Part shown: positions 1-10,315 of the stretch, one piece after another
Layout of the letters: the number at the start of each line of letters is the position of its first letter
Numbering within the stretch: the stretch's first letter is position 1
Assembly (NCBI GenBank): GCA_022457065.1
Contig: JAJGBQ010000001.1
Span: 7,812,001-7,876,000, forward strand
Direction of reading: 5' to 3'
Length of the DNA stretch: 64,000 bases
Source: Curvularia sp. ZM96
Taxonomy: Eukaryota > Ascomycota > Dothideomycetes > Pleosporales > Pleosporaceae
Notes under the pieces: model-generated
Database searches by the model: none
Told to the model about the DNA's origin: nothing
The model's input: the letters and a program-made list of their open reading frames with translations, nothing else
Position numbers and translations under genes: made by a program

Positions 1-749
1 GAAGTTTGACAAACTAGGCATCCCCGCTGAAGTGGTACGTATGTGTGGCTCGAGTGCATTGCCACCAGCTAAGCGTTCCTCAGGACGAAGTCTTTGGCTC
101 ATCGTACAGCGCTGCCGTGTACATTGCGCGCATCCTCAAACTGCCCGCGCCCAAGAACAAGGTGTTTGTGCTTGGCGAGTCTGGCGTGGAACAGGAGCTC
201 GCAGCCGAAGGCGTCCCCTACATTGGTGGTACCGATCCTGCCTACCGCCGCGACATCCGCAATCCAGAGGACTTCGATGCCATTGCCGACGGGACTCTGC
301 TTGACCCAGATGTCGGCGTCGTGCTCAGTGGGTTAGACTTCCACTCAAACTACCTCAAGACGGCAATTGCCTTCCAGTACCTGCAGCGTGGCGCCATCTA
401 CCTTGCAACAAACATTGACAGCACGCTGCCCATGTCCCATACCCTGTTCCCCGGTGCAGGCGCATCTGGAGCCGCGCTCGAGCGGGCAATAGGAAGGGCA
501 CCGCTTTCTCTCGGTAAGCCGAGCCAGGCCATGATGGACGCTGTAGAAGGCAAATTCAAGTTCGACCGCAGCAGAACCTGCATGGTAGGCGACAGGCTCA
601 ACACGGACATTCAGTTTGGCATCGACGGCAAGCTGGGCGGCACCCTGGCTGTGCTCACCGGTGTCAGCAAGAAGGAAGACTTTCTCGCAGAGGGTGCGCC
701 CACAGTCCCTATGGCCTATGTCAATGCCTTGGGCGATTTGTTGGGTTGA
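1..749 (+). CDS. PHO13-type HAD phosphatase (4-nitrophenylphosphatase / phosphoglycolate phosphatase family), 3' part
   Basis: C-terminal part of a cytosolic HAD-superfamily phosphatase; the 5' end lies outside the window. Exon 1 (<1-34) encodes FDKLGIPAEV. A 49-nt intron (35-83, gtacgt...cag) separates it from exon 2 (84-749), which continues in frame with DEVFGSSYSAA. The HAD lysine motif is seen in LGKPSQAMMDAV, and motif IV with its Mg-binding acids in MVGDRLNTDIQFG. The order (cap domain, GKPS, GDRLxTDI) is that of the PHO13/PGP family, which clears phosphorylated side products such as 2-phosphoglycolate. It is the only gene before a 0.7-kb gap leading to PRI2. Family assignment is secure; the exact substrate is not shown. 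Confidence 0.9.
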
Positions 750-1456
750 TTAGTGTAGTCGGTGGGTTTTGTTACATAGACTTTGATACATGCACTCGAA
801 GGGTAGACTAGACCAGACGTGGAAGTGATAAATTCGCTAGACGGAAAGATGCGCATGAGGCAGGAGCTACAACGTCACAACTAGGTCGCGATTGCCCTTC
901 TAGGTGACAAGTTCATCGAGCAAAAAACTCCCGTCGGCAAAAACAAAAACATACGACAGCGGGGATTCGCCAGTGGTCACCCACCTGACTACTAGTCCGC
1001 CGGTCTTCAGCTTAAGTACCGGAGATCGAACGGGATCCGCTGCGTGTCTGAAGCCTATGGTCGTATGTACTAGATTAACTTGTGTTAGACAAATATATCC
1101 TCAACGTTATCAAATCTTCAATGACAGCAAAATGCATTCAGCACTCCCATGCTGGTTTTCTCACGTGACCAGGCACGCCACATATGTTCGAGATCGCAGA
1201 AACTAAAAGTATAGAGCTATCAATATACGTCAAAATCTCGCATCTTCGCGCTATTAATCATAGTCGCCTAATCAGTTCTCAAAGTAGTTACATTATTCGC
1301 AATAAGAAGATACTGGCTAGAGCACCACTTCAAAGTCGTGAATGCGCTTATACCAGATTGGGCTAGCGCGTCCCGACGCGTCGACGCGACCGCGCCCACC
1401 ACTTTAACACATCGCATAGCCCAAGCCGTCCGCACGCAGCACAACAGCAGCACATC
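750..1456. other. Intergenic region, PRI2 promoter
   Basis: No convincing gene. The proximal 100 bp before PRI2 is rich in CGCG and contains an MCB-type box (listed separately). Short open frames here lack coding character or homology I recognise. Confidence 0.6.
1376..1389 (+). promoter_or_regulatory. MCB (MluI cell-cycle box) ACGCGT plus adjacent near-copy
   Basis: A perfect ACGCGT lies at 1376-1381 and a one-mismatch copy ACGCGA at 1384-1389, about 70-80 bp upstream of the PRI2 start codon. ACGCGT is the known MBF (Mbp1-Swi6) site, which drives G1/S transcription of replication genes in yeasts. Its position in front of a primase gene fits. Function here is inferred, not shown. Confidence 0.55.
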
Positions 1457-3083
1457 ATGATCCGCCACGACCACTCCCGAATCGATCCCAAGCGTCGTGC
1501 TAATCTCGACTACAAAAAACGGCAATTTGCCAAAGCCGAATTCCAGCAACAAGCCTACGAACACCGGCTCAATTTCTATGTGCTGCCACCCACGGCCGAG
1601 ATTACGCTTGACGAGTTTGAGACATGGGCAATCAACAGATTGAAGGGTAGGCGGCTCAGTACAATTTCGCCTTCGAAGCGTTCAATCGCTGACTCTGAAC
1701 ACTGCAGTCCTCTCCGAACTCGAAGCATGCAGTTTCCGCAACAAGAGCCCCGAAGAAACGGCCGAATACATGAAGAGCATACTGGACAAATACCTGCCAC
1801 TTCATTCCAATTCATCGAGAAGCCAGAAACTGCAAGAAGAGAGGCGAAAGGACCACTACTCACACTTCATACTACGACTTGCATTCTCGTCAACAGAAGA
1901 TCTCCGGCGGCGGTTTTCGCGGTTGGAGACGATGCTGTTTACTCTGCGATTCAAAGATGACGACTTACGAGAACGACAAAACTTCGTAAAGAGTCTAGAC
2001 CTGCAGTGGGAGGAGGTCAAAGAGGACGAGAAGCGCGAGTTGAAAGACGACTTGCACGCTGCAAGCGGCATCAAGAAGACCGAGGATCAGGACTGGTTCA
2101 AAGTCGACTGGGAAAGAGTCCCTGAACTTGTTGGGCAGAGGAAAGTGCTGTTGAAGAGGGGCATGGCGTACGTCCCTCAACGAGAGCAGATGAGTTTGGT
2201 GGTGGCTGAGTTCACCAAGAAGTTAGACGAGGCGCTTGCGGTATGCCATCCACGATGCTTGTTTGCGCTATCTTACTGACCCTTTGAACAGCTCACAGCA
2301 CGGGCACTTCCTCGCCTCGACGAAGACGACCGCCTCGCACCAATCCTTGCCCACCTCTCTCGGTCCTTCACAACACCAGACGCTGAGTATTCTTCATCAG
2401 ATGCCAACATCGACGGACTTTCCGCCATCACCGCCAATAGCATCGATACGCTAACGCAAAATTTCCCACTTTGCATGCGCAATCTACACATGACATTGCG
2501 GGAAAACTCACATCTCAAGCATTATGGCCGTCTACAATACACTCTCTTCCTGAAAGGCATAGGCCTGAGCCTGGACGAGTGTCTGGTGTTCTGGCGGCGA
2601 AGCTTCAAGCTGATAACGGACGAGAAGTTCCAAAAAGAATACAAATACAATATTCGCCACGCATACGGCGACGTAGGTGGCGATGCAAATCGTCGTGGCC
2701 GCGGTTACACCCCTTATTCGTGCCAAAAGCTTCTGACAGAACCGCTTCCTGGACCTGGACAGTCGCACGGCTGTCCATACCGCACATTCACGCCGGACAA
2801 TCTTCTTACACTTCTCCAGCGTGTCGGTGTCAACGACCGCGATATTCTCAAGACAGTCAAAGAGGATGTGGTCAAGCAAAGGTACCACGTCGCATGCAAT
2901 CGCGTTTTTGAATGGAGTCACAAGAAAGAAATTAAGAAAGTAAAAGATGAGGGCAGTTGGAGTAACAACGATTTGGATACCATTGTTCATCCAAACACCT
3001 ACTTCAAGAGGAGCTGGCTATTAAAGCATCTTGGAGAGGGGAATGCGGGCATTGTCAATGGCGGAGACAAGATGGAAGAATAA
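1457..3083 (+). CDS. PRI2: DNA primase large subunit
   Basis: Regulatory subunit of eukaryotic primase in the polymerase alpha-primase complex, which makes RNA primers in the nucleus. Three exons (1457-1646, 1708-2240, 2292-3083) splice in frame to 504 residues, the usual size. The C-terminal domain has the four cysteines that hold the 4Fe-4S cluster: about C302 (FPLCMRNLH), C385 (YSCQKLL), C402 (HGCPYRTF) and C443 (VACNRVFE). Their spacing (83, 17, 41) closely matches that of the yeast protein. The conserved HLKHYGRLQY and RRGRGYTPYS blocks are also present. The promoter holds an ACGCGT box typical of G1/S genes. The start at 1457 is the first ATG of the long frame. Identification is very secure. 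Confidence 0.96.
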
Positions 3084-3695
3084 TCTACGGGTTTTCAGCG
3101 TTACTTTCTTGCTGTATCTTTATGAGTTGATACCGCTGAAGTCTGGATGGATCAGCGTGTAAGCAGTGGTCAAGACGCGACATGACGTCATGAACATCAA
3201 CATCACCTTGTAATTCATGCTATTGCGACTCTTCCGAATCACTCTTCTACATGCAGTCTTAGTTCGCGTTCTCTGTGACTCTGCAGCTACTAAACACAAA
3301 ATGGTAATCTAGACTTCGCCACGCTATCACAAGCATATTCGGCTACAGTCTTGACAATCTTGTACGAGAATTGAGTGTTGACAACGAAACACCACAGTAA
3401 GCAAAATATCCGTAGCTATGGTGCAAAAGCCGCGGCAGGCACTGCTCTGTTGAGTAACCGGAAAATATCAGCGACAGACCGGCCAACGGGCCGAGTATTC
3501 GGTGTTTGCGCCGTTGGAGAAGCCAGTCAATTGCCGACCACCCCGCCATTACAGGGTGTTCGGAATGTCGGAAATGCAGCCGGAACCACGAGGGGAAAGG
3601 TTGCATCACCAGATTATCCTACGGCAACCTTCCTCTTCGCTTTTGCATTGATTCTATCCAGTACAGAAATATTTTTTTCATCTTCACTATCCGTC
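3084..3695. other. Intergenic region before the aldolase gene
   Basis: Holds the PRI2 3' end and the aldolase leader. The aldolase reading frame is open upstream to 3375, so an N-terminal extension cannot be excluded. That stretch, however, has a leader-like composition and no domain I recognise. Confidence 0.5.
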
Positions 3696-4577
3696 ATGGC
3701 GCCCGATCTCTCACAAAACAAAGCCGTTAAACTCGTTGCGCATGCCGCAGCAAATAAGTACGCCATCTGCGCAACATGCGTCTACAATGTTGAAGGCATT
3801 CTCGCGTCTGTTCGCGCAGCAGAAGCTAAGCGTGCTCCCCTCATTATCCAGCTCTTCCCATGGGCTGTACAATACGCCGATGGCATCCTCGTCCATGCCG
3901 CCCGCGAAGCAGCAGATAACGCCAGCGTTCCCATTGCGCTGCACATGGACCACGCCCAGACACCTGAGATTGTAAAGAGGGCCGCGAACCTGAAGAACGG
4001 CTTCGACGGCATCATGGTCGACATGAGCCATTACGACGACAACCTCGAAAAGACGGCAGAGCTAGTCAAGTACTGCAATGAGCGCGGCATCATTACCGAA
4101 GCCGAGCCCGGACGCATCGACGGCGGCGAAGACGGCGTAGGCGACCTGAGTGAGATGGGCCTCGAGGCTATCCTGACCACCCCGGAGCAAGCCGAGGAGT
4201 TTGTCGCCACAGGAATCAACTGGCTTGCCCCTGCTTTTGGCAACGTCCACGGCAAATACGGTCCCAAGGGACCGCAGCTCGACTACGAGCGCCTGAAGCG
4301 CGTGCATGCCAAAGTAGGCGACCGGGTCAGTCTGGTGCTCCACGGTGCGGGTAAGGAGTACTTCCAGGAGAAGCTGCTGCGAGAGTGCATCGAGTGCGGT
4401 GTGGCCAAGATGAATATCAATGACGGGTTCAATGATGATTTTATCCAGGTTATGAAGGAGCAGGCGGGTACCACGCCTCTGACGGGACTGATTGAGAAGT
4501 CGACGGATGCGATGCAGAAGAGCATCGAGCAGTATATCGTATGGATGGGTGGTGAGGGAATGGCGGATAAGATGTAA
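3696..4577 (+). CDS. Class II (zinc) fructose-bisphosphate/ketose-bisphosphate aldolase family protein
   Basis: Single-exon gene, 293 residues from the ATG in context GTCATGG. It is a TIM-barrel class II aldolase: the HMDHAQ segment carries the expected catalytic Asp/zinc His, EAEPGRIDGGEDG matches the conserved E-GR-G-EDG loop, and GNVHGKY and LVLHGAG provide the two further metal histidines. The terminal phosphate-binding segment reads MNINDGFND, whereas canonical enzymes have an N-x-D-T-D pattern. It is therefore probably a paralogue related to tagatose/ketose-bisphosphate aldolases rather than the glycolytic FBA1. The frame is open for 107 codons upstream of the chosen start; the conserved barrel begins right after it, which favours 3696. 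Substrate is uncertain. Confidence 0.85.
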   Translation: MAPDLSQNKAVKLVAHAAANKYAICATCVYNVEGILASVRAAEAKRAPLIIQLFPWAVQYADGILVHAAREAADNASVPIALHMDHAQTPEIVKRAANLKNGFDGIMVDMSHYDDNLEKTAELVKYCNERGIITEAEPGRIDGGEDGVGDLSEMGLEAILTTPEQAEEFVATGINWLAPAFGNVHGKYGPKGPQLDYERLKRVHAKVGDRVSLVLHGAGKEYFQEKLLRECIECGVAKMNINDGFNDDFIQVMKEQAGTTPLTGLIEKSTDAMQKSIEQYIVWMGGEGMADKM

Positions 4578-5003
4578 GGGTGGTTTAAGTGGATATTGAA
4601 AATAAATGAGGCGCATGATGTATTCTTAAGGATTAAATGAGGGTTGTCTGTTGTTGAAAATTGAAAATATATTTACGTTGGTCATTTTCGAGATATTGAC
4701 TCTGGGATCGATATTTTATAGTGACCTTTTATTGTCATACACTGTCATTTTGCAACGCCTGATTTCTCTCATGATACAAGCCGTACAGTGGCGAGCACAA
4801 GATGAGTATTGCTGCAAATCTGACTTCTCATAATAGCACCGAATTGCACAAGAATACTTTACTGCCAATACACGCCTTTGTAGCGATCCTGCCAACTCTT
4901 GTAACAATAATCACAGTGTGCGAACTGTAACTATAAGAGACTTGGGGTGATTTTGTATCAGCTCCATGGGGTTGAAATGAGAAAATGTATGATATGGAGG
5001 ATA
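4578..5003. other. AT-rich intergenic spacer ending at the transposon insertion
   Basis: Low-GC stretch after the aldolase stop. No gene seen. It ends in the TA (5002-5003) duplicated by the Fot1-like insertion. Confidence 0.6.
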
Positions 5004-5069
5004 ACGTGGTTCACAAGCGAGTCGCTCACCCAAGCGAGTCGCTCACGCCCCACCAGCGCGTCGACTTCG
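5004..5069 (+). repeat. Left terminal inverted repeat of the Fot1-like element, with internal 16-bp direct repeats
   Basis: Perfect inverted match to 6784-6849. Inside it, a 16-bp unit occurs twice (5014-5029 and 5031-5046), 17 bp apart. Each unit contains the dyad AGCGAGTCGCT (5016-5026, 5033-5043). These are the likely binding sites for the transposase helix-turn-helix domains (inference). Confidence 0.92.
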
Positions 5070-5122
5070 CAACATTATCACAGCTATTAATCACAGTATA
5101 TTAAAAATCGTAATAAGCCAAT

Positions 5123-6768
5123 TTACTCCTTAGATCTATCACTATCACTAGCACTATCGATTTCAACTACGCAGGTACGGGCGTTGTGTCTAGTCTGCTT
5201 GCAACGCCCGCAGCGCCTCTCTCCTCGCACCCTCTTCGACGCACTCTCGCCATCACCACGACTGCTACTCGCCTGTTCAGCTAATAAATCCTGTACCTCA
5301 CCAACAGTAAGAGTCTCGTCTGTCCGTACATATCGTCGCTTGCGGCTCTTACGCTTGTTTGCTGTATTTAGAGCCTCTCGAAGAGCAGCTACTTCCTCTC
5401 TCATAAGCGTCATCTCATGTGCTATTTGCTGAGCCCCTTTACTCAACTGAGCAATCTTTTCATCAAGAGAACTTGCAGAAGACCCAGGGCGGTTTCTTAC
5501 TCTCTGTTGAATAAGAGTACTTTGCGCCTCGACTTCGCGCGCGTTGCGTGGTGTCTGCGCCTCCCAGGCGGTTACCCGTCGCGGCGATTGTACTGGTGTC
5601 TGCACCACCACGTCAAGCTTTGATAGCACAGCCTGTGGGTCATGTGGGACTAGACCAGCACCTCTAAAGCCAGCCTGAATGTTCTCCTTTGTGATAGACT
5701 GCTCAAAAGCAGTCTTAAAGGCTGGTAGGAAGGTATCCTTAGTAATATAGCTGGTGTGGTTGCGTGCCAAGCCTGAGATCGAGTCGCCGTACTTGCGCTT
5801 CAACGGCGAGAAGCAGGCGACATCAAGGGGCTGCAACAGGTGAGACGAGTGGGCGGGCATACAGAGAAGAATAATATTCTTCTCCTTGCAAAGATCTTGA
5901 AAATCAACAGAGCAGTGGCTCTCATGGCCGTCAATAATCAGCAGTCGATATCCACCCATAGTGCAGCTCTTCGTATGGGTATCGAAGTGCTCTAACCAGG
6001 TAAGCGCAAGCTGATTGTTTGTCCAGCCATTAGGACTGACTTCAAGTACCCAGTCAGTAGGTAGATTCTCAAACCAGACGTCGATAAGCACCTTGCCCGC
6101 AAAGATAACGAAGGGGGGTAGCCGGCGACCCGACGCGCCCACGCCTTGGATCACAGTAACCCACTCACGGTTGCCTGGCTGGACGCGCTTCTTTTGCCTG
6201 ATCCCTCTGAGCCTGTGATAACTAACTGTGATAAAATCTTGCCCATCATAAAGCCAGTTTCGTCAAAGTTGTAGATATCGTCGTCCACAATACCCCACTT
6301 CTGCTTTGTCGCCTGGACTAAGTCGAACCAGCGCTGGATAGCCGCTGGGTCCTCGCAGGCGGCTCGCTGGTGATCATAGGGACGACTCCAGCGCGTCCGG
6401 AGCTCAGGAGTCCTCTTAACAAAGTTATCAACCCAATTCTTGCCAACAGGGTTACTAGCGCGCTCATGCAACAGTTTATCAGCCATTACTCGAACGTCAG
6501 CCTTTGTAGGCGCAAATCCTCTTGTAGACTCCTCAAGAATACGCTTAAGTATAGCCTCCTCTTCTAGCTTATTAAGGCGCTTCGACTTCGGTACGCAGTC
6601 GCGTCGGGGGCGCTTTCCAGCGCGTCGGTCAGATAGAGTTCTTTGAGGCACGTTATAGATAGCTGCAGCACGTCTTTGGCTTTGAACACGTTGTGATTGA
6701 ATATCAAAAAGAGCAAGCTGAAGATCTGATTCAGGATAAGTTGATTGATAATTACGTTGTTGTGGCAT
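5123..6768 (-). pseudogene. Fot1/pogo transposase, split by one frameshift
   Basis: Reading 6768 to 5123 on the minus strand. The N-terminal half (6768-6151) has a psq/HTH domain (YNVPQRTLSDRRAG), a CENP-B-type HTH (LHERASNPVGKNWVDNFVKR) and the first catalytic Asp in DDIYNFDETGFMMG. The C-terminal half (to 5123) continues with IQGVGASGRRLPPF, the second Asp in LLIIDGHESH, the third in LLQPLDVACFSPLK, and a terminal CX2CX4HX4C zinc knuckle (CGRCKQTRHNARTC). The two frames overlap: about 15 codons before the first frame stops, its sequence turns non-homologous while the other frame encodes the expected QPGNREWVTV block. This indicates loss of one base near 6200-6210. Apart from that, the protein looks complete. 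Confidence 0.9.
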
Positions 6769-6783
6769 TTCGCGTTGTAGTGT

Positions 6784-6849
6784 CGAAGTCGACGCGCTGG
6801 TGGGGCGTGAGCGACTCGCTTGGGTGAGCGACTCGCTTGTGAACCACGT
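6784..6849 (-). repeat. Right terminal inverted repeat of the Fot1-like element
   Basis: Exact reverse complement of 5004-5069. The paired dyad motifs lie at 6810-6820 and 6827-6837. The transposase start codon (6768) is just inside. Confidence 0.92.
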
Positions 6850-9800
6850 TATAATGTAAATGCGCTAATACATATCAATGTAATCACGCACGTTATTGGG
6901 GAAAAAATCACACCGTGACTCGTAGAAGTGAACTGTGGTGTCGAAAATCACTAATCTGAGATCTGTGTATACTAATTTGCAGAACGAGACATGTGCCATG
7001 TGACGTTTACTTGCTCGAAGCTTGTAGCGATGTAGATGATCAGAATTAGGGTAGTTTGATCTTACCTCTGGAAAGTGTATACCGATGCATTTGGTATTTG
7101 GAATGTGGTGTCGTGGTTCTTGTTCAATTGTTGTGCTTTGTTTTATTTTGTTCTCGGGAGAAATAAGAGAGAGCAGTGTGTAGACGTTTTCAGCTCACTC
7201 CAGAGGAATATCTTACTGTTGGGGACGGGTGTGTTTGTCCCTTTTCAGGATGCTGGTTTGTCAAACTTGACAGTGTAGATAGTCTTTATCTGAATATTAA
7301 CAAAGAACAGCCGTTGGAAATTTCGCATCCTCATTACACATAACTGTTAGCAGACATGTAACGATTCTCCTCTCGGGCCCGCAGGTCCATAACAAGGGAC
7401 AGAAGAATAGTGCTGATTTTAGAAAGACTGGAGTATTAGACGGGGGCTAAAAAGTTATTGTCTCAATAGGTGATGAACGAAATCGATGGCCGGACTCGCT
7501 GTCGTGAAGACAATTTCCTTGTCCAGTCGTAAACATGTACTGTAAGATCCAGCTACGAATACGGGAAAAATCAAGGGAGTGTCACATCAATGGACCTGTT
7601 TTCGAAAGACTCAGTATCCCTATCTGACACGGAACCAGACAACAGAGATCGATTCATGCTTTTCGCTAATAATCTAGCTTGGAGTCGTCCTCGGACATAA
7701 CAAGCCACTTACTCAATCGAGTGCGGAGCGCCGGGTAGGGCCTGTACCGGCGAGAACGTGCCCAGGGCGGGCATGACTTGCATGTAACGATCGGTGGGTA
7801 AATTCTCCGACGATATATTTGGGGAGCACCACATGGTGTGTTTTGGTAAACATCTCATCTTATCTTCCCCATGTAAAACCAGATGATGATTTCTTGCTAC
7901 ACCTCATGTCACATATTTTTGACAGATTGTCGATGCGGCTTCTTTCGCAGCGGATACATGCATGCTAGACTGTATTCCAAACAGGGTCCACATGTCTTTA
8001 GCTAGATCGGTCGGTGCCGAGCTAGGAAGTCCCCGGTGAACAGTGGATCGATATAGCCGCGCGCACGAGTCTGCCATCGCCCACGTCTGTGCATCAATCA
8101 GTGGAGAAATGCATGAGGACTGGTCCTACAATTATCAATTAGTAAAACCATTCACCTTGCTCTCCTCTGCAGCTGATCATAATAATTCTGTACGTCGAAG
8201 ACCCTGTAGCTGAGTTTTGGAGATTGACACGGATGCAAGCTTTGATCACAATGGTGTTGGAACTTGGATTCATCTTGAGAAAGTGCCGTTGTTTTGCCGC
8301 GAGCTAGTGTTGGTGCCCGCGCACGCCATTGATCAAGTCGCTTTTGGGGATGCCTGAGATGCTGCTCGTTCGGCGCAGCAGCTACGAAAGGGGCTAGAAT
8401 TCGAATTTTCTGCGCGCTTGATAATGTCACGCTGCGACATTTGGAAATAACCAGCCACCGTCCAAGACGATGGTGTTGGCTAGGACCTGGCGCCGGACAT
8501 GACTGCACTCTAGTAGGTACTTGCGCTGGGCGATTTGTTCGGGCTGCCGTATACTTTGTGTACTTGGCAATGGATAGCCAGACATAGGGGCGTGGCTGAT
8601 TAGGAGCATCTGGACGGACACCATGCGGAGCAATATAACTCATTCGTAGATCAGCGGCGAAGACGTTACGTACAAGCATGAAAAGCAAACTTTCGCCATG
8701 GAATATGCGGCTTGCCCGTTGTGGCGCCGCGATCTGTCTATCAGCGAGCTGGAACGTGTTTGAACGGTTCGTCCATGACGCCACAATGTAATCGGACTTC
8801 CGTTGCCTGATGGCTGCACAAATAGGGATGTTCCACGATCCACATTCTGGCGGTATCGCGCCAGGCTGCAAACACATGCTTTTGGTTCGTTTCAAACGCA
8901 AGCTGGATGCCGTGCTTAGGCGCGCCACACTTCTAATCTAGCGTTGGAGGCTTGAGTGTTGCGACTAGCGACATGCTACCGGTACCGTGCCTCCTGAAGG
9001 CACAAATTCGAGTCAATACTAACCCGCAAACTCTTGGGCTAAGCGGGAAATATGCCGATTGCGTACCGTCATGCCTCTGCTCAAACCGAGAACAGCAACG
9101 GCCACGAGGTCGAGTGTCATTGAGATGTCTGATCTGAACATTTGCACACCGACTCCGTCCCTAAGTGGTAATTGATCCGCTGTATCGTGACATGCCGGAA
9201 ACAGCCTTTTAGAGCTTCGATCGGACACCGAGATGGTCAATTTCAGGATAGACTGAGAGAGGAATGATGAGCGACGGAGAATGTTCCGCTGGACCAAAAC
9301 AATGACACTGCGAATTTCCCAGGCAAAGGACTTAAAGTTTACGGTGTATCCGGATGGTTGGATTGGAGCAGACAAAGGAACCAGACGAGAGCCAAAGAGC
9401 AGTCGTCCATGCCAGACCAGTCGAGCGGTTTGCTGGGTTTAAGGTTTGAGGATAATTTTAACGTTTGGGCAGGGCACACGTGATTGGCGCGCACTTGCCC
9501 AGATCGCTGCAGGGCTCCGAGTAGCCGAATTTAGCGCAGGACTTGGCAGGATGCGTCCATGACCGCTATGCCACCCTCAGTCCCATCACCTTGACAAGTG
9601 TAGCGTTTCGGAACAACAATAGAGGGAACACACTTTCAGCCCCCGCAGTTTCACCCTCTTGAATGGCTTCGCCGCATCTTGCCGATCCTTGAATCTACGA
9701 CTAGAGTTGTTATGCCTGCGCTATCTGCACCACGTCCCAACATCAAGCAACAGTGACTAGAACTGGACGCACGTCAATCAAGTTACCCAAGTGGGACTGG

Positions 9801-10315
9801 ATGCTTGTTCATGGATATGATGTACATACTCGGCTGACGCGGCACAGACTGCGTAGCTTCAGGCAGACGGAACACCTACCTACTATTTCCTTCTTGGCAT
9901 TGTAGTTATGGCAGGTATCGCGGATTGGGACAGCAAGTTTGACAGCAACGACAAAGGACGGCGTCGGCCCACACGCACGTGGAAACATTACTGTGCAGAT
10001 GCTTCTTCGCATCGTCTAGTCGGGCGCCATGTGGAGATGTTTCCTCAGGCATGTGGACTTCTCGTCCAAGTCGACACTATTACCCGGTCAGTGCTCGGTT
10101 GGATGCCGCAGTTAACAGTGGAGCCCACTGCCATGTGTGAAACCCGGCCAGCCAGCCAGTCAACATATTATCAAGGCCTAGATCCCGGCCTCTCCCACTC
10201 TTTTTGATCTCGTTTCCTTCTCCGCAGTCGATCCGGTTCGTATATCGCAGCCTACAGGTACCACTCTGCTTGCATGCCTTGCATGTACATCCGAGCAGGT
10301 CCTCGATAATTCAGG
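6850..10315. other. Gene-poor region (3.5 kb)
   Basis: I see no gene I can support. The longest frame (8152-8928, minus, 258 codons) begins at GTG, has no recognisable domain and overlaps other frames of similar length. No tRNA or repeated element was recognised apart from the TA duplication at its left edge. It may contain the distal promoter of the receptor gene at 10316. Confidence 0.5.

Larger units (their letters stand above)
5004..6849 (-). mobile_element. Fot1/pogo-type (Tc1-mariner superfamily) DNA transposon, complete ends
   Basis: A 1,846-bp element bounded by perfect 66-bp terminal inverted repeats (5004-5069 and 6784-6849, outer ends ACGTGG) and flanked by the dinucleotide TA on both sides (5002-5003, 6850-6851). 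TA is the target duplication expected for this superfamily. It carries one transposase gene on the minus strand in two overlapping frames. The identical ends and nearly intact coding region indicate recent insertion and little or no repeat-induced point mutation. It is similar in size and type to the Fot1-like elements of cereal-infecting Pleosporales, but I cannot name the family without a search. Confidence 0.93.

Noticed and set aside
6151..6154. Programmed frameshifting or two-protein expression in the transposase (overlapping frames)
   Set aside because: The second frame starts at GTG in the middle of the conserved catalytic domain, and the first frame loses homology before its stop; a simple one-base loss explains it better.
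8152..8928. 258-codon minus-strand frame
   Set aside because: Starts at GTG, has no recognisable domain or good splice context, and overlaps competing frames; not enough to call a gene.
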